Assembly: GCF_902726545.1 (NCBI RefSeq) | Contig: NZ_CACVAD010000007.1 | Coordinates: 1-64,000, forward strand | Direction of reading: 5' to 3' | DNA length: 64,000 bases | From: Yersinia artesiana | GTDB taxonomy: Bacteria > Pseudomonadota > Gammaproteobacteria > Enterobacterales > Enterobacteriaceae | Shown: piece after piece, positions 45,273 to 55,807 of the stretch | Position numbering within the stretch: position 1 is the stretch's first letter | How the letters are laid out: each line of letters begins with the position of its first letter | Program-made: the position numbers and the translations under genes | The notes under the pieces: model-generated | Databases searched by the model: none | Told to the model about the DNA's origin: nothing | The model's input: only the letters and a program-made list of their open reading frames with translations

Positions 45273-47177
45273 ATGCTAAAAACCACTCAAGCCCGATTCA
45301 CCTTACTCGTAAGTGCGTTTTTCATTTTCTTGCTGATAATCACCGTGGTGGTTATTCAGCTTTTTGTGACACCACAACTCAAGCAATCTGAAAGCACCAT
45401 TGTTAGCAACAGCGTTGATCAAATCGCGACAGCGATAACGGCGCAAATGAACAAAGTAGAAGCACAAGCCCGCAGTATTACCCAGGCCGTTGCCATAATG
45501 GACAGTAATACCATCGACTCATTATTGCCGGGGTTAGTGGATCAATATGGTGACAGTAATGTCTTTGGTGGTGGGATTTGGCCATTACCCAATAAACGCG
45601 AGCAAGGAGTGATTAAATTCAGCACTTTCTTTGCCCGTAATGGGGAAAATAAGTTAACGGTAAATACCCACTGGAATTCGCCAGAGTCACAAAATTATTT
45701 TGAACAACCGTGGTACAAAGATGGCTTAAATGCTCCGAAAGGCTTCTGCGCGTGGGCGAAAGCCTATCAGGATGATGCCAGTCCGCAACCGAGAACCAAC
45801 TGCGCGATGGCGATTTATAAAGGTGACGAGGCTTATGGTGTTTCTACCATTGATGTCACTTTAGGCTTCTTTAACCGCTTGGTTAAGGAGATGGAACAGA
45901 AGGTCAATGGCACCATTTTGATTGTCGAAGCGGATGGCAAAGTTGTGGGTAGCAGTGCCTTGGCCGATGGCAAAGCAGAATTAAAAAATCTGTCCGACTT
46001 TGCTGCCAGCTCACCAATGGCAGCGGAAACACAGCGGTTGTTGGCACAGATGAAAAACCAGAAATCACTGGAAAGTGAATTTGATGTCGATGGAACCTCT
46101 CATACCCTGTTTATCCGCCCGATCGCCAATAGCCCGTGGTATTTGGTCACTGACCTGCCAACCAGTTTGTTAGTCAAACAGAGCCACAGTATCTTGCTGC
46201 ATCTGGGGTTAGTGCAGATTCCTATCATGCTGATATTGCTGTTGTTCCTGGTGTTCTCTATTCGCGTCTTTATGAAACGCTTGGCGGTTTTGAAAGAGAA
46301 TATTACTGCATTATCTGCGGGAGGAGCTGATTTAACCCAGCGCTTACCACAAAGCAGTAGCCCGGAATTCAATGCTATTAACCAGAGTTTCAACGATTTT
46401 ATCGACTATTTGCAGCAAATGATGCGTCAGGTCGGTGAAAGTAGCTTAGCTATCGCGTCGGCATCGCGCCAAATTGCCAGCGGCAATCTGGATTTATCCG
46501 CTCGCACTGAAGATCAAGCCAGTTCGATTGAAGAAACTGCTGCTTCAATGGATGAACTGACCAGTACCGTTAAACAAAATGCGGATAACGCCAGCCATGC
46601 TAACCAGTTGGCGATGGATGCTTCCACTGTGGCGGTGAAAGGCAGCACGGTAGTGAAGAAAGTGGTGGATACCATGGGGTCAATCAACCATTCGTCGAAG
46701 AAAATCGTCGATATTATCAGTGTGATTGATAGCATCGCTTTCCAAACCAATATTCTGGCGCTGAATGCGGCGGTAGAAGCAGCAAGAGCGGGTGAGCAAG
46801 GGCGAGGTTTTGCGGTCGTTGCTTCTGAAGTGCGTAATTTAGCGCAGCGCTCAGCGACTTCTGCCCGCGAAATTAAAAAGCTGATTGAAGACTCGGTGGC
46901 TGATATTGCGATTGGTACGGGTTTGGTGGCAGATGCGGGTACCACGATGGATGACCTGATGAGTGGGGTTTCCAATGTGGCGGCATTAATGAATGAAATT
47001 ATGTCATCAAGCCAGGAGCAAAGTTTGGGTATCGAGCAAGTTAATCTGGCTATTAATCAGTTAGATAACACAACGCAGCAAAACGCGGCGCTGGTGGAAC
47101 AAGTGGCGGCGGCGGCTCAAGCTATGCAGGATCAAACCTTGCAGTTAGAAAGTGTGATTAGCGGCTTTAAGGTTTAA
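45273..47177 (+). CDS. Methyl-accepting chemotaxis protein with periplasmic Cache-type sensor
   Basis: About 634 residues. TM1 is at about 8-30 ([20 protein letters not shown]), the periplasmic domain of about 270 residues resembles dCache ([26 protein letters not shown]) and may bind an amino acid or other small molecule. TM2 is near 305-330, followed by HAMP and the cytoplasmic signalling domain with hairpin tip [20 protein letters not shown]. The protein ends in ISGFKV without a CheR/CheB-tethering pentapeptide. In-frame ATGs at 45210 and 45219 are alternatives. An ERIC follows 3 bp after the stop. Confidence 0.88.
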   Translation: MLKTTQARFTLLVSAFFIFLLIITVVVIQLFVTPQLKQSESTIVSNSVDQIATAITAQMNKVEAQARSITQAVAIMDSNTIDSLLPGLVDQYGDSNVFGGGIWPLPNKREQGVIKFSTFFARNGENKLTVNTHWNSPESQNYFEQPWYKDGLNAPKGFCAWAKAYQDDASPQPRTNCAMAIYKGDEAYGVSTIDVTLGFFNRLVKEMEQKVNGTILIVEADGKVVGSSALADGKAELKNLSDFAASSPMAAETQRLLAQMKNQKSLESEFDVDGTSHTLFIRPIANSPWYLVTDLPTSLLVKQSHSILLHLGLVQIPIMLILLLFLVFSIRVFMKRLAVLKENITALSAGGADLTQRLPQSSSPEFNAINQSFNDFIDYLQQMMRQVGESSLAIASASRQIASGNLDLSARTEDQASSIEETAASMDELTSTVKQNADNASHANQLAMDASTVAVKGSTVVKKVVDTMGSINHSSKKIVDIISVIDSIAFQTNILALNAAVEAARAGEQGRGFAVVASEVRNLAQRSATSAREIKKLIEDSVADIAIGTGLVADAGTTMDDLMSGVSNVAALMNEIMSSSQEQSLGIEQVNLAINQLDNTTQQNAALVEQVAAAAQAMQDQTLQLESVISGFKV

Positions 47178-47180
47178 TTT

Positions 47181-47307
47181 TATACCCGTCATACTTCAAG
47201 CTGCATGTGTGTTGGCTACGCTCAATAACCCGAATCACTTACTTATGTAAGCTCATCGGGATTATCTCGCTTGCCGCCTTCCTGCAACTCGAATTATTTA
47301 GGGTATA
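47181..47307 (-). repeat. ERIC element 5, downstream of the chemoreceptor gene
   Basis: A 127-bp ERIC (TATACCCGTCATACTTCAAG ... TTTAGGGTATA), reverse orientation, with core CACTTACTTATGTAAGCTC. It begins 3 bp after the chemoreceptor stop codon. Confidence 0.95.
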
Positions 47308-47322
47308 TATTGCTGTTATGCC

Positions 47323-47361
47323 AAAAAACTTAACCCCTTTTGAATATCAGAAGGGGTTAAG
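47323..47361 (-). terminator. Terminator of the MetQNI-like operon
   Basis: A perfect 11-bp stem CTTAACCCCTT/AAGGGGTTAAG (47329-47339 and 47351-47361) is followed on the minus strand by TTTTTT (complement of 47323-47328). It lies beyond a YPAL, so the YPAL is within the transcript. The stem could also stop plus-strand transcription from the chemoreceptor gene. Confidence 0.88.
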
Positions 47362-47492
47362 ACTGCTGGCTAAGTCGATTGAAGGGGAAATGTTCCGTTG
47401 GGGTCGTAGTCGCGTAAGCGACCGGAGCGCCCCTAGGAGCAGTCGCCCCTTCACACACCTGGCTTGCCAATGGTTTTATCATTAACCTCAGT
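47362..47492 (-). repeat. YPAL-type miniature palindromic element, copy 2
   Basis: About 131 bp homologous to 8400-8532: shared start AGACTGCTG, core CCGTTGGGGTCGTAGT and CGCCCCTAGG-like block, and shared end ATTAACYTCAGT. The apical hairpin is GTCGC-GTAA-GCGAC (47409-47422), against GTGGC-GTGA-GCCAC in copy 1. It lies 5 bp after the metI-like stop codon. No flanking duplication is visible here. Confidence 0.78.
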
Positions 47493-47497
47493 TTTAT

Positions 47498-48163
47498 TTA
47501 TGACTCACGGCGAATTTTACTGGCAAATAAATTTCCCAGTGATTGGATTAACTGCACGGTGATAATCAATACAATAGCCGTGGTCACAGTGACGAAAGTA
47601 TCAAAGCGCTGATAACCATAAGTAATGGCTAAATCACCAATCCCACCACCGCCTACGGTACCTGCCATCGCCGTGGCTCCAATCAAACCAATAGTAGCCG
47701 TGGTTAACGCCAATATTAAAGATGAGAGTGCTTCGGGCAGTAAAAAATACCAAATAGCTTGTAATGGGGTGGCTCCCATCGATTTCGCCGCTTCCAAAAT
47801 ACCGGGATTAACATCCAGCAGTGAGTTTTCTACCAAGCGACCAATATAGGGCGCGATAAAAATAATCAGCGGCACAATTGCCCCCGGTGTTCCTATGGTG
47901 GTGTTCACAATAAGGCGGGTGAGCGGGATAATCGCCACCATCAAAATAATAAAAGGCAGTGATCGGATGATATTGATGATGGGATTAAGAATATTATAAA
48001 AAGTGCGGTTCTTAATTAATCCGCCCGGCCGGGTCACTACCAGTAAAATGCCTAAAGGAATACCAATAAGGGAACCGATCACCAATGAAATACTGACCAT
48101 AACCAAGGTGTCGTGTAGCGCCTGGACGAATTGGTCTAACGTAATTGCGGTTTCGATCATCAA
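47498..48163 (-). CDS. MetI-family ABC transporter permease
   Basis: A 221-residue inner-membrane permease with five hydrophobic segments. The coupling region is EAAKSMGATPLQAIWYFLLPEA and the conserved GTVGGGGIGDLAITYGY motif is that of MetI. It overlaps the metN-like gene by 4 bp (ATGA-type junction). The substrate is methionine or a related compound if it behaves like MetNIQ; a SfbC-type role is the alternative. Confidence 0.9.
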   Translation of the reverse strand: MMIETAITLDQFVQALHDTLVMVSISLVIGSLIGIPLGILLVVTRPGGLIKNRTFYNILNPIINIIRSLPFIILMVAIIPLTRLIVNTTIGTPGAIVPLIIFIAPYIGRLVENSLLDVNPGILEAAKSMGATPLQAIWYFLLPEALSSLILALTTATIGLIGATAMAGTVGGGGIGDLAITYGYQRFDTFVTVTTAIVLIITVQLIQSLGNLFASKIRRES

Positions 48164-49176
48164 TTTATTTCCTGTATATCAATTCCTGTTCCTGCCAGAT
48201 AATTAACAGCACCATCAATGGTGTGATTCTCGCCGGTTAATAACAGCACCATATGGCCCAATGTGGTATCTTGTATTTCTGACATATTGGCAAACAAAAT
48301 ATTGACGCCAATATCGTATTTCCTAATTAGCTGGTTGATTACCGGTTGGGTGGCTATCGCTCCGACAAATGCCAAACGGAATTGACGGCCGGTATGGCTA
48401 TTATCCAATAGCTTTTTCACGCTATCGGGTAAGCTATCTTTGATGACGGTACGTACAAAGTTAATGGTTGTAGGATGAGTTGGATGACCAAACACCGTCA
48501 ATACTGAACCTTGCTCAATAATTTGACCGTTTTCCATGACCGCCACCTTATTGCAGATTTTTTGAATAACTGACATTTCATGAGTAATCAGCAAAACCGT
48601 AATATTGTATTGCTGATTTATCTTCTTCAGTAATAACAAGATCTGAGCAGTAGTTTGAGGGTCTAGCGATGAGGTGGCCTCATCACACAGCAGAATAGAT
48701 GGATTAGTTGCCAGCGCACGGGCAATACCGACCCGTTGCTTCTGCCCGCCTGATAATTCGTTAGGAAAACTGTGACTTTTATCCCCCAGCCCGACAAAAT
48801 CCAACAGTTCAGCGACACGTTCCTGAATGAATTTTTTGTTTTTCCCTAATAAAATAAGTGGCATCGCGACGTTTTTAAAAACGGTCTTTGATTCCAGTAA
48901 ATTAAAATTCTGGAATATCATGCCAATATTTTTTTTCAATAACCGGAGTTGCTCTTGGCTGAAATCATGCAGGTTTTTGCCATCAATAATGACATTTCCG
49001 GCCGTTGGGCTTTCCAGCGAATTGACCATCCGTAATAAGGTACTTTTCCCAGCACCACTGTAGCCGATGATGCCAAATATATCGCCATCCTCGACGGTTA
49101 AATTAACATCATTAAGTGCCTGTAGTTTGATACCTTTACGTTCAAAGGTTTTAGAAATATGCTGAAGCTCAATCAT
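48160..49176 (-). CDS. MetN-family ABC transporter ATP-binding protein with NIL domain
   Basis: A 338-residue ATPase: Walker A GYSGAGKST (about 38-46), Q-loop FQNFNLL, signature LSGGQKQRVGIARAL, Walker B SILLCDEATSSLD and H-loop THEM. The C-terminal 75 residues are an NIL domain (FRLAFVGAIATQPVINQLI; ILFANMSEIQDT), which in E. coli MetN binds methionine for transinhibition. The substrate-binding gene precedes it by 11 bp. Confidence 0.9.
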   Translation of the reverse strand: MIELQHISKTFERKGIKLQALNDVNLTVEDGDIFGIIGYSGAGKSTLLRMVNSLESPTAGNVIIDGKNLHDFSQEQLRLLKKNIGMIFQNFNLLESKTVFKNVAMPLILLGKNKKFIQERVAELLDFVGLGDKSHSFPNELSGGQKQRVGIARALATNPSILLCDEATSSLDPQTTAQILLLLKKINQQYNITVLLITHEMSVIQKICNKVAVMENGQIIEQGSVLTVFGHPTHPTTINFVRTVIKDSLPDSVKKLLDNSHTGRQFRLAFVGAIATQPVINQLIRKYDIGVNILFANMSEIQDTTLGHMVLLLTGENHTIDGAVNYLAGTGIDIQEIN

Positions 49177-49187
49177 CTGTTATTCCA

Positions 49188-49997
49188 TTAGTTTAGATAA
49201 TCAGGCAGCATATAGCCTGTGTACTTCTCGTTTTCCAGAATATATTTTTTGAATTCAGGAGAGTGATACCCTGCAATAATATCTTTGGCAAACTCGGCAT
49301 CTTTATTTTTACCGGCAACGGTCACCACATTAACAAATTGAGTGGTGGGTTTTTCAAGTTGCAGGGCAGAAGTCAGTTTTATTCCATTAGAAACCGCAAA
49401 ATTGCCTTGGATAGCACCGTAATCGACATCAGGTAATGCTCTGACTTGTTGAGCGTTATCCATTTCTTTGATGACCAAATGATAAGGGTTTTCTGCAATA
49501 TCTCTTTGCGAGAAGGTGGCCGGATCAATTTTTTCTTTCAGTTTTATCCAGCCAATAGATTGCAGCAACAGCGCTGCCCGGTATTCGTTTGATGGCTGAT
49601 TTGGGACTGAAATCCATGCACCGTCTTTGGGCTTATCTTCTTTTTTATGCTGATTAGAATAGAGGCCCATTGGCGGGGTTGGAACCTGAATAATCCCTGT
49701 ATTATCAATTCGTAATCGCTCATTTATCGCTTGCAGATAAATGGGATGCTGCATGATGTTGCCATCAATCTCACCGGTACTGACGGCGTTATTGACCTGA
49801 ATCCCATCATTGAAGTCTTTATATTCGACGCTGTAGCCTTTCTTGATGAGATAGGGTGCCACGCCTTTCTCAAATTGCTCTTTATAAGGGCCAGGATTAA
49901 ACCCTAACTTAATGACTTTCTTCTCATCACTATGAGCATTCAGTGAAGTTAAAATAAGTAAACCAGATAAGGCTATTGCCAGCGAACGCATTTTCAT
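49188..49997 (-). CDS. NlpA/MetQ-family substrate-binding protein, not a lipoprotein
   Basis: A 269-residue NLPA-family binding protein (VIKLGFNPGPYKEQFEKGVAPY; QHPIYLQAINE; VPNQPSNEYRAALLLQ). Family members are usually lipoproteins, but the signal LAIALSGLLILTSLNAHSDE has no lipobox cysteine, so a soluble periplasmic protein is predicted. Of three consecutive ATGs the third (49997) is chosen, 7 bases after AGGGA. Gene order Q-N-I resembles Salmonella sfbABC (linked to iron) rather than metNIQ; the ligand is open. Confidence 0.85.
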   Translation of the reverse strand: MKMRSLAIALSGLLILTSLNAHSDEKKVIKLGFNPGPYKEQFEKGVAPYLIKKGYSVEYKDFNDGIQVNNAVSTGEIDGNIMQHPIYLQAINERLRIDNTGIIQVPTPPMGLYSNQHKKEDKPKDGAWISVPNQPSNEYRAALLLQSIGWIKLKEKIDPATFSQRDIAENPYHLVIKEMDNAQQVRALPDVDYGAIQGNFAVSNGIKLTSALQLEKPTTQFVNVVTVAGKNKDAEFAKDIIAGYHSPEFKKYILENEKYTGYMLPDYLN

Positions 49998-50183
49998 CAT
50001 CATTTCCCTGTGGAATAAATATTAATTCAGACGCTAAAGAGGAATTTATTCACAAGGTTGCAGACTATTGGGTTCTCCGTAAACGAAGAATATAGACTTA
50101 GCTTATCCATTATCTATATATAGGATAAAAAGAGGGTATATCCAGATGGAATAACGAGGGGCACGCGATGAGTAGATTAACAA

Positions 50184-50206
50184 CCCGCTGCATAATACAC
50201 AGCGGG
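50184..50206 (-). terminator. Likely fabV terminator
   Basis: CCCGCTG/CAGCGGG form a 7-bp stem with a 9-base loop 23 bp past the fabV stop, followed on the minus strand by TTGTTAAT. The T-run is poor. Confidence 0.55.
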
Positions 50207-50228
50207 CTGTTTCGGTATAAACCTGAGT

Positions 50229-51428
50229 TTAGCCCTGAATTAAATTAGGAATCTTCACTACAGGGTTAACATCGGCTTCATAGTCCACACCATCGATAGC
50301 GAAACCGAACAGATTTAAGAACTCGGTTTTATAGCCGGTGAAATCGGTTAACTGATAAATATTGTCGTTGGTCACCTGATCCCACAACTGCTGTACCTGA
50401 TTTTGAACTTCAGGAGCCAGTTCTTTGTAATCTGCACGCAGACGACCTTCCTGGTCCATATGTGGTGTGTTACCACACAGACTATCTTTATACAGTGAAT
50501 AAACCTGCTCGATGCAACCCTCATGAGTGCCTTTCTCTTTCATCACTTTGAATAACAGTGACAGATACAGTGGCATCATTGGAATGGCAGAGCTGGCCTG
50601 AGTGACAACCGCTTTCAATACTGAAACACGCGCATCGCCGCCGCCATGGGCAGACAAGCTATCGCGGATTGCCAGAACTTTTTGATCCAAGTCCTTCTTG
50701 GCCGCGCCAATAGAGCCGTTCCAATAGATATCATGGGTGATCTTTTCGCCCAGATAGGTGAACGCCGTGGTTTGTGCGCCTTCGGCCAACACGCCAGCTT
50801 CCAGCAGCGCATCAATCCACATCTGCCAGTCTTCGCCACCCATTACTGCGACAGTGTTGTCGATCTCTTCTTGAGTTGCCGGTTGCAGCACCGCTTCTTT
50901 GATAACTTCTTTATCAGTATCAAGGCCACGGAACTTAACTTCATGCCCAATTGGCTTCAGTGTGGAGTTAAACACTTCGCCAGTTTTCGGGTGAGTACGG
51001 CGCGGTGAAGCCAGGCTGTAGATGACTTGATCAACCTGACCCAAATCTTGCTTGATAGCTTCAATCGTCAGACGTTTAATCTCATCGGAAAAAGCATCAC
51101 CATTGATACTTTTCGCGTACAGGCCTTTTTGCTCGGCAAATTTATGGAATGCGGCGCTGTTGTACCAACCAGAGGTGCCTGGTTTGCCTTCTTCACCCGG
51201 ACGTTCAAAGAACACACCCAGTGTATCGGCACCACAACCAAATGCTGCTGTAATGCGGGCTGCCAGCCCGTACCCAGTTGACGCACCAATCACTAATACT
51301 CTTTTTGGGCCGTTAGCGATTGGGCCTTCTGCGGTGACATAATCGATTTGCTTTTTGACGTTAGCTTCACAGCCCGCCGGATGAGCAGTCACACAGATAA
51401 AGCCGCGTACACGTGGTTTTATAATCAT
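50229..51428 (-). CDS. fabV: Enoyl-[acyl-carrier-protein] reductase FabV
   Basis: A 399-residue NADH-dependent trans-2-enoyl-ACP/CoA reductase for the last step of each fatty acid elongation cycle. The nucleotide fold motif GASTGYGLA is near residue 50. The Y-x8-K catalytic pair ([10 protein letters not shown]) lies at about 235-244, the spacing that defines FabV against FabI (Y-x6-K). The frame extends to 51515 but ATG 51428 ([10 protein letters not shown]) matches the family. FabV enzymes are generally less sensitive to triclosan than FabI. Confidence 0.95.
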   Translation of the reverse strand: MIIKPRVRGFICVTAHPAGCEANVKKQIDYVTAEGPIANGPKRVLVIGASTGYGLAARITAAFGCGADTLGVFFERPGEEGKPGTSGWYNSAAFHKFAEQKGLYAKSINGDAFSDEIKRLTIEAIKQDLGQVDQVIYSLASPRRTHPKTGEVFNSTLKPIGHEVKFRGLDTDKEVIKEAVLQPATQEEIDNTVAVMGGEDWQMWIDALLEAGVLAEGAQTTAFTYLGEKITHDIYWNGSIGAAKKDLDQKVLAIRDSLSAHGGGDARVSVLKAVVTQASSAIPMMPLYLSLLFKVMKEKGTHEGCIEQVYSLYKDSLCGNTPHMDQEGRLRADYKELAPEVQNQVQQLWDQVTNDNIYQLTDFTGYKTEFLNLFGFAIDGVDYEADVNPVVKIPNLIQG

Positions 51429-51536
51429 GGAAACCTCAGGTTTATAGATATAGTTAAGTGTTTGAGCCGTGTTCAGATTGATGGACGGTTCAGACTCATA
51501 GAGCAAGCTTATCAAAATGCTTCTATGGCATCACAC

Positions 51537-52901
51537 TCATTTTCCAATACAGAAACTGGAGAAAATCCGCCCCAGTAAGTCATCAGAGCTAAATTCACCG
51601 GTAATTTCGCTCAATGACTGTTGTGCTAAACGTAATTCTTCCGCCAACAACTCGCCGGCGTAAGCGCTTACTAACTGTTCGTGGCCTTGTGCCAGATGCT
51701 GTGCGGCTGTTTCCAGCGCTTGCAAATGGCGGCGGCGGGCCAGGAAACCGCCTTCGGTATTGCTGGTAAAGCCCATACTCTGTTTGAGATGGTTGCGCAG
51801 CAGGTCAATACCTTCACCGGTTCGGGCTGACAGGCGAATTAGTGAGTGACCATTTACTTCGGTCAGACCTAAGGTTTCACCTGTAATGTCAGCTTTATTG
51901 CGTACCACGGTGATCGGCAGAGTAGCTGGCAAGCGCGCCATAAACTCTGGCCAGATAGCCGCCGGTTCAGTGGCGTCGGTGGTGGTGCCATCAACCATAA
52001 ATAGCACCCGATCAGCTTGTTCAATCTCGTGCCACGCACGTTCGATACCAATGCGCTCAACTTCGTCACTGGCTTCCCGTAGGCCTGCTGTATCAATTAT
52101 ATGCAATGGCATCCCATCGATATGAATATGTTCTCGCAACACATCACGAGTGGTGCCAGCAATATCGGTGACAATTGCGGCTTCACGGCCCGCTAATGCA
52201 TTGAGTAAACTTGATTTTCCAGCATTCGGTCGGCCGGCAATGACCACTTTCATCCCTTCGCGCAGCAAACTGCCTTGTCGGGCTTCAGTGCGCACTTGTT
52301 CTAAATCTGCCATCACGCCATTCAACTGACCTTCAATTTTGCCATCAGACAGGAAATCAATTTCTTCATCTGGGAAGTCAATCGCAGCTTCGACGTAGAT
52401 TCGCAAGTGAGTGAGTGCTTCCACCAATTGATGGATACGGACTGAAAATGCGCCCTGTAATGAATTTACTGCCGAGCGTGCTGCCTGCTCTGAGCTGGCG
52501 TCAATGAGATCAGCAATAGCTTCTGCTTGTGCCAGATCCAGTTTGTCATTTAAGAATGCGCGCTCAGAGAACTCTCCTGGGCGTGCAATACGCAGCCCTG
52601 GCAGGGCCAGAATGCGTTTTAATAGTAAATCCAATATAACGGGGCCGCCATGACCTTGCAGCTCCAGCACGTCTTCGCCAGTGAAAGAATTTGGGCCGGG
52701 AAAGTAGAGCGCGATACCTTGGTCTAAAGTGCTGCCATCGACATCTTTAAACGGCAGATAATCGGCATAGCGTGGTTTGGGCAATTTACCCAAAACTGCT
52801 TGCGCAACCGTGGCGGCAGCACGACCTGAAACACGTAAAATACCAACGCCACCACGGCCTGGAGGTGTTGCTTGTGCCACGATAGTATCAGTGGTGCTCA
52901 T
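51537..52901 (-). CDS. mnmE: tRNA modification GTPase MnmE (TrmE)
   Basis: A 454-residue dimeric GTPase, the same length as in E. coli. An N-terminal tetrahydrofolate-binding domain is followed by a helical domain with an inserted G domain: G1 GRPNAGKSS (about 224-232), G2 IAGTTRD, G3 DTAG and G4 RNKAD. The C-terminus ends in the diagnostic CIGK. It acts with MnmG (encoded at 17101-18990) on wobble uridine. Confidence 0.97.
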   Translation of the reverse strand: MSTTDTIVAQATPPGRGGVGILRVSGRAAATVAQAVLGKLPKPRYADYLPFKDVDGSTLDQGIALYFPGPNSFTGEDVLELQGHGGPVILDLLLKRILALPGLRIARPGEFSERAFLNDKLDLAQAEAIADLIDASSEQAARSAVNSLQGAFSVRIHQLVEALTHLRIYVEAAIDFPDEEIDFLSDGKIEGQLNGVMADLEQVRTEARQGSLLREGMKVVIAGRPNAGKSSLLNALAGREAAIVTDIAGTTRDVLREHIHIDGMPLHIIDTAGLREASDEVERIGIERAWHEIEQADRVLFMVDGTTTDATEPAAIWPEFMARLPATLPITVVRNKADITGETLGLTEVNGHSLIRLSARTGEGIDLLRNHLKQSMGFTSNTEGGFLARRRHLQALETAAQHLAQGHEQLVSAYAGELLAEELRLAQQSLSEITGEFSSDDLLGRIFSSFCIGK

Positions 52902-52927
52902 GGTTATGCCTCTCTTTAAAAGAATAA

Positions 52928-52946
52928 GGCGGTCATATTGACCGCC
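52928..52946 (-). terminator. Hairpin between yidC and mnmE
   Basis: GGCGGTCA/TGACCGCC, an 8-bp stem with a 3-base loop, lies in the 73-bp gap. On the minus strand TTATTCTTTT follows, so it may partially terminate or attenuate before mnmE. Confidence 0.6.
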
Positions 52947-52974
52947 CTTTAATACTTATGACTATCGTTGTGGA

Positions 52975-54615
52975 TTATTTTTTCTTATCGCGGCTGTGTA
53001 AACCACGTTTTTCCAGACCACGATAGATCAACTGCTGTTGCAGGATGGTCACCAGGTTACTGACGATATAGTACAGAACCAGACCGGCCGGGAACCACAG
53101 GAAGAACACTGTGAAGATAACTGGCATGAAGGTCATGATTTTCTGCTGCATCGGGTCAGTCACGGTAGTCGGTGACATCTTCTGAATGAAGTACATGGTG
53201 ATACCCATCAGAATTGGCAGAATGTAGTACGGGTCTTGCGCTGACAAGTCATGAATCCACAAGATGAATGGCGCATGGCGCAATTCAACGGAACTCATCA
53301 ACATGTAGTACAACGCCAGGAAGATTGGCATCTGAATGACCAGCGGTAAGCAGCCACCCAGCGGATTAACCTTCTCAGCTTTGTACAACGCCATCATTTC
53401 CTGACTCATACGCTGCTTATCGTCACCGATACGCTCACGCATGGCAGCCAGTTTAGGCTGTAGCAAACGCATTTTCGCCATCGAGGTGTATTGCGCTTTA
53501 GTCAGCGGGTACATGATACCACGCACGATAAAGGTAATAACGATGATGGAGAAGCCCCAGTTACCGACAAAGCTGTGAATGAATTTCAACAGTTTGAACA
53601 GCGGCTGAGAGATAAACCATAACCAACCATAGTCAACAGTCAGGTCAAGATGTGGCGCGATAGCGGCCATTTTGTCCTGAATTTCTGGGCCAACCCACAA
53701 GGTAGCACCCAGTTGTTTCTGCTCACCTGGCTGAATAACGACCGGCGCACCTTTAAAGCCGATGGCTGCTAAACCGTTACCCAAGTCAGCGGAGTAAAAG
53801 GTGTTGGTTTCGTTAGCTGCTGGGATCCACGCGGTTGCAAAATACTGCTGCAACATCGCAACCCAACCGCCTTTGGTGGTGATGTCCAGGCTCTTATCTT
53901 CGATATCACTAAAGCTATATTTTTTATATTTAGTTTCATCAGAAGAGTAAGCCGCACCACGATAAGTATGCAGCGCAAAGTTATTGCTGCCGGTATCACG
54001 GTGTTTAGGCAAGTTGATGCTTTGCTTTAACTGACCAAACAGCGTCAGCTCCAGCGGGGCAGCAGAGGCGTTTTTAACGTGATAATCCACACCGATGGCG
54101 TAGTCATTACGTTTCAGCACAAAAGTCTTGGTGAAAACGGAGCCATCTTTGCCGGTGAAGGTCAATGGAATACGCAGTTCGTCCTGGCCATCAGCTAATA
54201 CAAAGCTGGTTTGAGGCACTTCGAAAAGTGGGCGCTCGCCGTTTGCTGGATTGTCCGGGCCGCTTTTACCTGTCAGGCCACTTTGCGCCTGATAAATGAA
54301 CGCAGGGGTGGTTTCCAGTAATTCGAAAGTTTTATCTGAACCCAGAGCATCCGGGTAAGCCAGCAGGTTAGCCTGCTCGATGTCACCGCCACGGGTATTA
54401 ATGGTCAGAGACAGCACATCAGTTTTTACAGTAATCAGTTGACCCTGACCACTGCCTGGCACGGCCTGGCTTGCTTTATCACCGGTAGCAGTATTCGCAG
54501 TCTGTTGCGTGGTCTGAGCGGCTGGTTGTGGATTGTTGTCCACTTGCCAGGCTTGCCAGATCATGAAAGACACGAACAGCAGAGCGATGAGTAGAAGATT
54601 GCGTTGCGAATCCAT
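52975..54615 (-). CDS. yidC: Membrane protein insertase YidC (Oxa1 family)
   Basis: A 546-residue insertase (E. coli 548). TM1 ([17 protein letters not shown]) is followed by a large periplasmic domain (about residues 30-340) and five membrane helices with the positively charged C1 loop ([20 protein letters not shown]). The basic tail is [14 protein letters not shown]. It inserts Sec-dependent and independent proteins, including subunit c of the ATP synthase encoded in this window. It starts 2 bp after yidD. Confidence 0.97.
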   Translation of the reverse strand: MDSQRNLLLIALLFVSFMIWQAWQVDNNPQPAAQTTQQTANTATGDKASQAVPGSGQGQLITVKTDVLSLTINTRGGDIEQANLLAYPDALGSDKTFELLETTPAFIYQAQSGLTGKSGPDNPANGERPLFEVPQTSFVLADGQDELRIPLTFTGKDGSVFTKTFVLKRNDYAIGVDYHVKNASAAPLELTLFGQLKQSINLPKHRDTGSNNFALHTYRGAAYSSDETKYKKYSFSDIEDKSLDITTKGGWVAMLQQYFATAWIPAANETNTFYSADLGNGLAAIGFKGAPVVIQPGEQKQLGATLWVGPEIQDKMAAIAPHLDLTVDYGWLWFISQPLFKLLKFIHSFVGNWGFSIIVITFIVRGIMYPLTKAQYTSMAKMRLLQPKLAAMRERIGDDKQRMSQEMMALYKAEKVNPLGGCLPLVIQMPIFLALYYMLMSSVELRHAPFILWIHDLSAQDPYYILPILMGITMYFIQKMSPTTVTDPMQQKIMTFMPVIFTVFFLWFPAGLVLYYIVSNLVTILQQQLIYRGLEKRGLHSRDKKK

Positions 54616-54617
54616 CG

Positions 54618-54875
54618 TTAGTGTTCTCTGTTATCGTCGGGTTTCGGCGGCACGGGATCATCGCCACCTGGGTTCAAAGGGTGGCATTTTAATACGCGTT
54701 TCAGTGTTAACCAACTGCCTTTTATCATACCAAACCGGCTTAATGCCTCAATTCCGTAATGAGAGCATGTCGGATGGAAACGACAACGCGGCCCCAACAG
54801 CGGACTAATCACAAGCTGATAGCCCCTGATTAGCCCGATCAGGATGCGGGAGCCTGGCGACAGTGGCGACGCCAT
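54618..54875 (-). CDS. yidD: Membrane protein insertion efficiency factor YidD
   Basis: An 85-residue basic protein with an amphipathic N-terminal helix ([20 protein letters not shown]) and the conserved [15 protein letters not shown] and [13 protein letters not shown] blocks with three cysteines. It assists YidC in membrane protein insertion. Its start overlaps the end of rnpA by 37 bp in another frame, the usual arrangement in the rpmH-rnpA-yidD-yidC cluster. Confidence 0.95.
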   Translation of the reverse strand: MASPLSPGSRILIGLIRGYQLVISPLLGPRCRFHPTCSHYGIEALSRFGMIKGSWLTLKRVLKCHPLNPGGDDPVPPKPDDNREH

Positions 54876-55198
54876 AATTTTTCCAAAGCTTCCGTCAACG
54901 CACGGTTGTCGAGGTCAGCCACACCCTTTTTCACCAAAACGACAAAATCCATAGACGGTAACGTATGCTGATGCAACCGGAAGCTTTCGCGAGCTAATCG
55001 CTTGATCCGATTACGTTCATGAGCACGTTTGACATGTTTTTTGGCGACGGTAAGACCGATGCGAGGATGCCCCAGCTCGTTCAGGCGGCCGAGGATGGTG
55101 ATTTGCGGCGTGCCAGCCCGTTGTGGCTGCTGGAAGACAAAAGTGAAATGACTGGGAGTTAACAAACGTAACTCCCTAGGAAATGCGAGCTTAACCAC
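54839..55198 (-). CDS. rnpA: RNase P protein component RnpA
   Basis: A 119-residue basic protein that binds the catalytic RNA of RNase P for tRNA 5' maturation. The RNR motif [12 protein letters not shown] and the N-terminal [10 protein letters not shown] are conserved with E. coli. The start is GTG 55198, as in E. coli, 18 bp after rpmH. The last 37 bp are shared with yidD. Confidence 0.96.
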   Translation of the reverse strand: MVKLAFPRELRLLTPSHFTFVFQQPQRAGTPQITILGRLNELGHPRIGLTVAKKHVKRAHERNRIKRLARESFRLHQHTLPSMDFVVLVKKGVADLDNRALTEALEKLWRRHCRQAPAS

Positions 55199-55216
55199 TT
55201 AGATGGTTAGCTTTTA

Positions 55217-55369
<153 letters not shown>

Positions 55370-55461
55370 CTAAACTTAAAATAATTACTGATTCAGTAAA
55401 CGCGTTTGGCTGCTCGGAGTGAAGACACCGACGCCTCAATCGCAACATATAAAGAAGCGGG

Positions 55462-55490
55462 ATTGTAATAATTGTACAGTCCTGAGTCAA
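55462..55490 (-). promoter_or_regulatory. rpmH operon promoter
   Basis: On the minus strand TTGACT (55485-55490), a 17-bp spacer and TACAAT (55462-55467) are followed by a GC-rich CCCGC, a near-consensus sigma-70 promoter with a growth-rate-type discriminator. Confidence 0.85.
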
Positions 55491-55798
55491 TTGACATTGC
55501 GCTCGCCCGCACAGAAGTTTTCTGTACCGGGAGTTTACCAAGAGCCTGTCCGTGTTCACCGCTGCTTTCTTTTTGACCGAGGTCATTAAGAGAACAGGCA
55601 TCACACGTAGGGCTGAGGATTATACGGACTCCCTGATAAATCGCAAGGATCGCGGTGTGATCCTGGGTAGATTAATAGGGATCAGCGACTGGAAAAGGGC
55701 TGGTGATACCAGTAAATTCTGAAATATCCCCAGATCGTGGCTGTTGAAGGGCACGAAAAGCTGTGCGCCAGGTTACACTCCCAGCAGAAGTTATGGCC

Positions 55799-55807
55799 TG
55801 TGGATAA
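55799..55807 (-). promoter_or_regulatory. DnaA box in the dnaA control region
   Basis: A perfect R1-type box (TTATCCACA on the minus strand) about 255 bp upstream of the dnaA start, expected to mediate autorepression. Confidence 0.85.

Noticed and set aside
49998-50060. MetJ box upstream of the MetQ-like gene
   Set aside because: Only a single AGACG-like match is present; MetJ sites need at least two adjacent AGACGTCT-like units.
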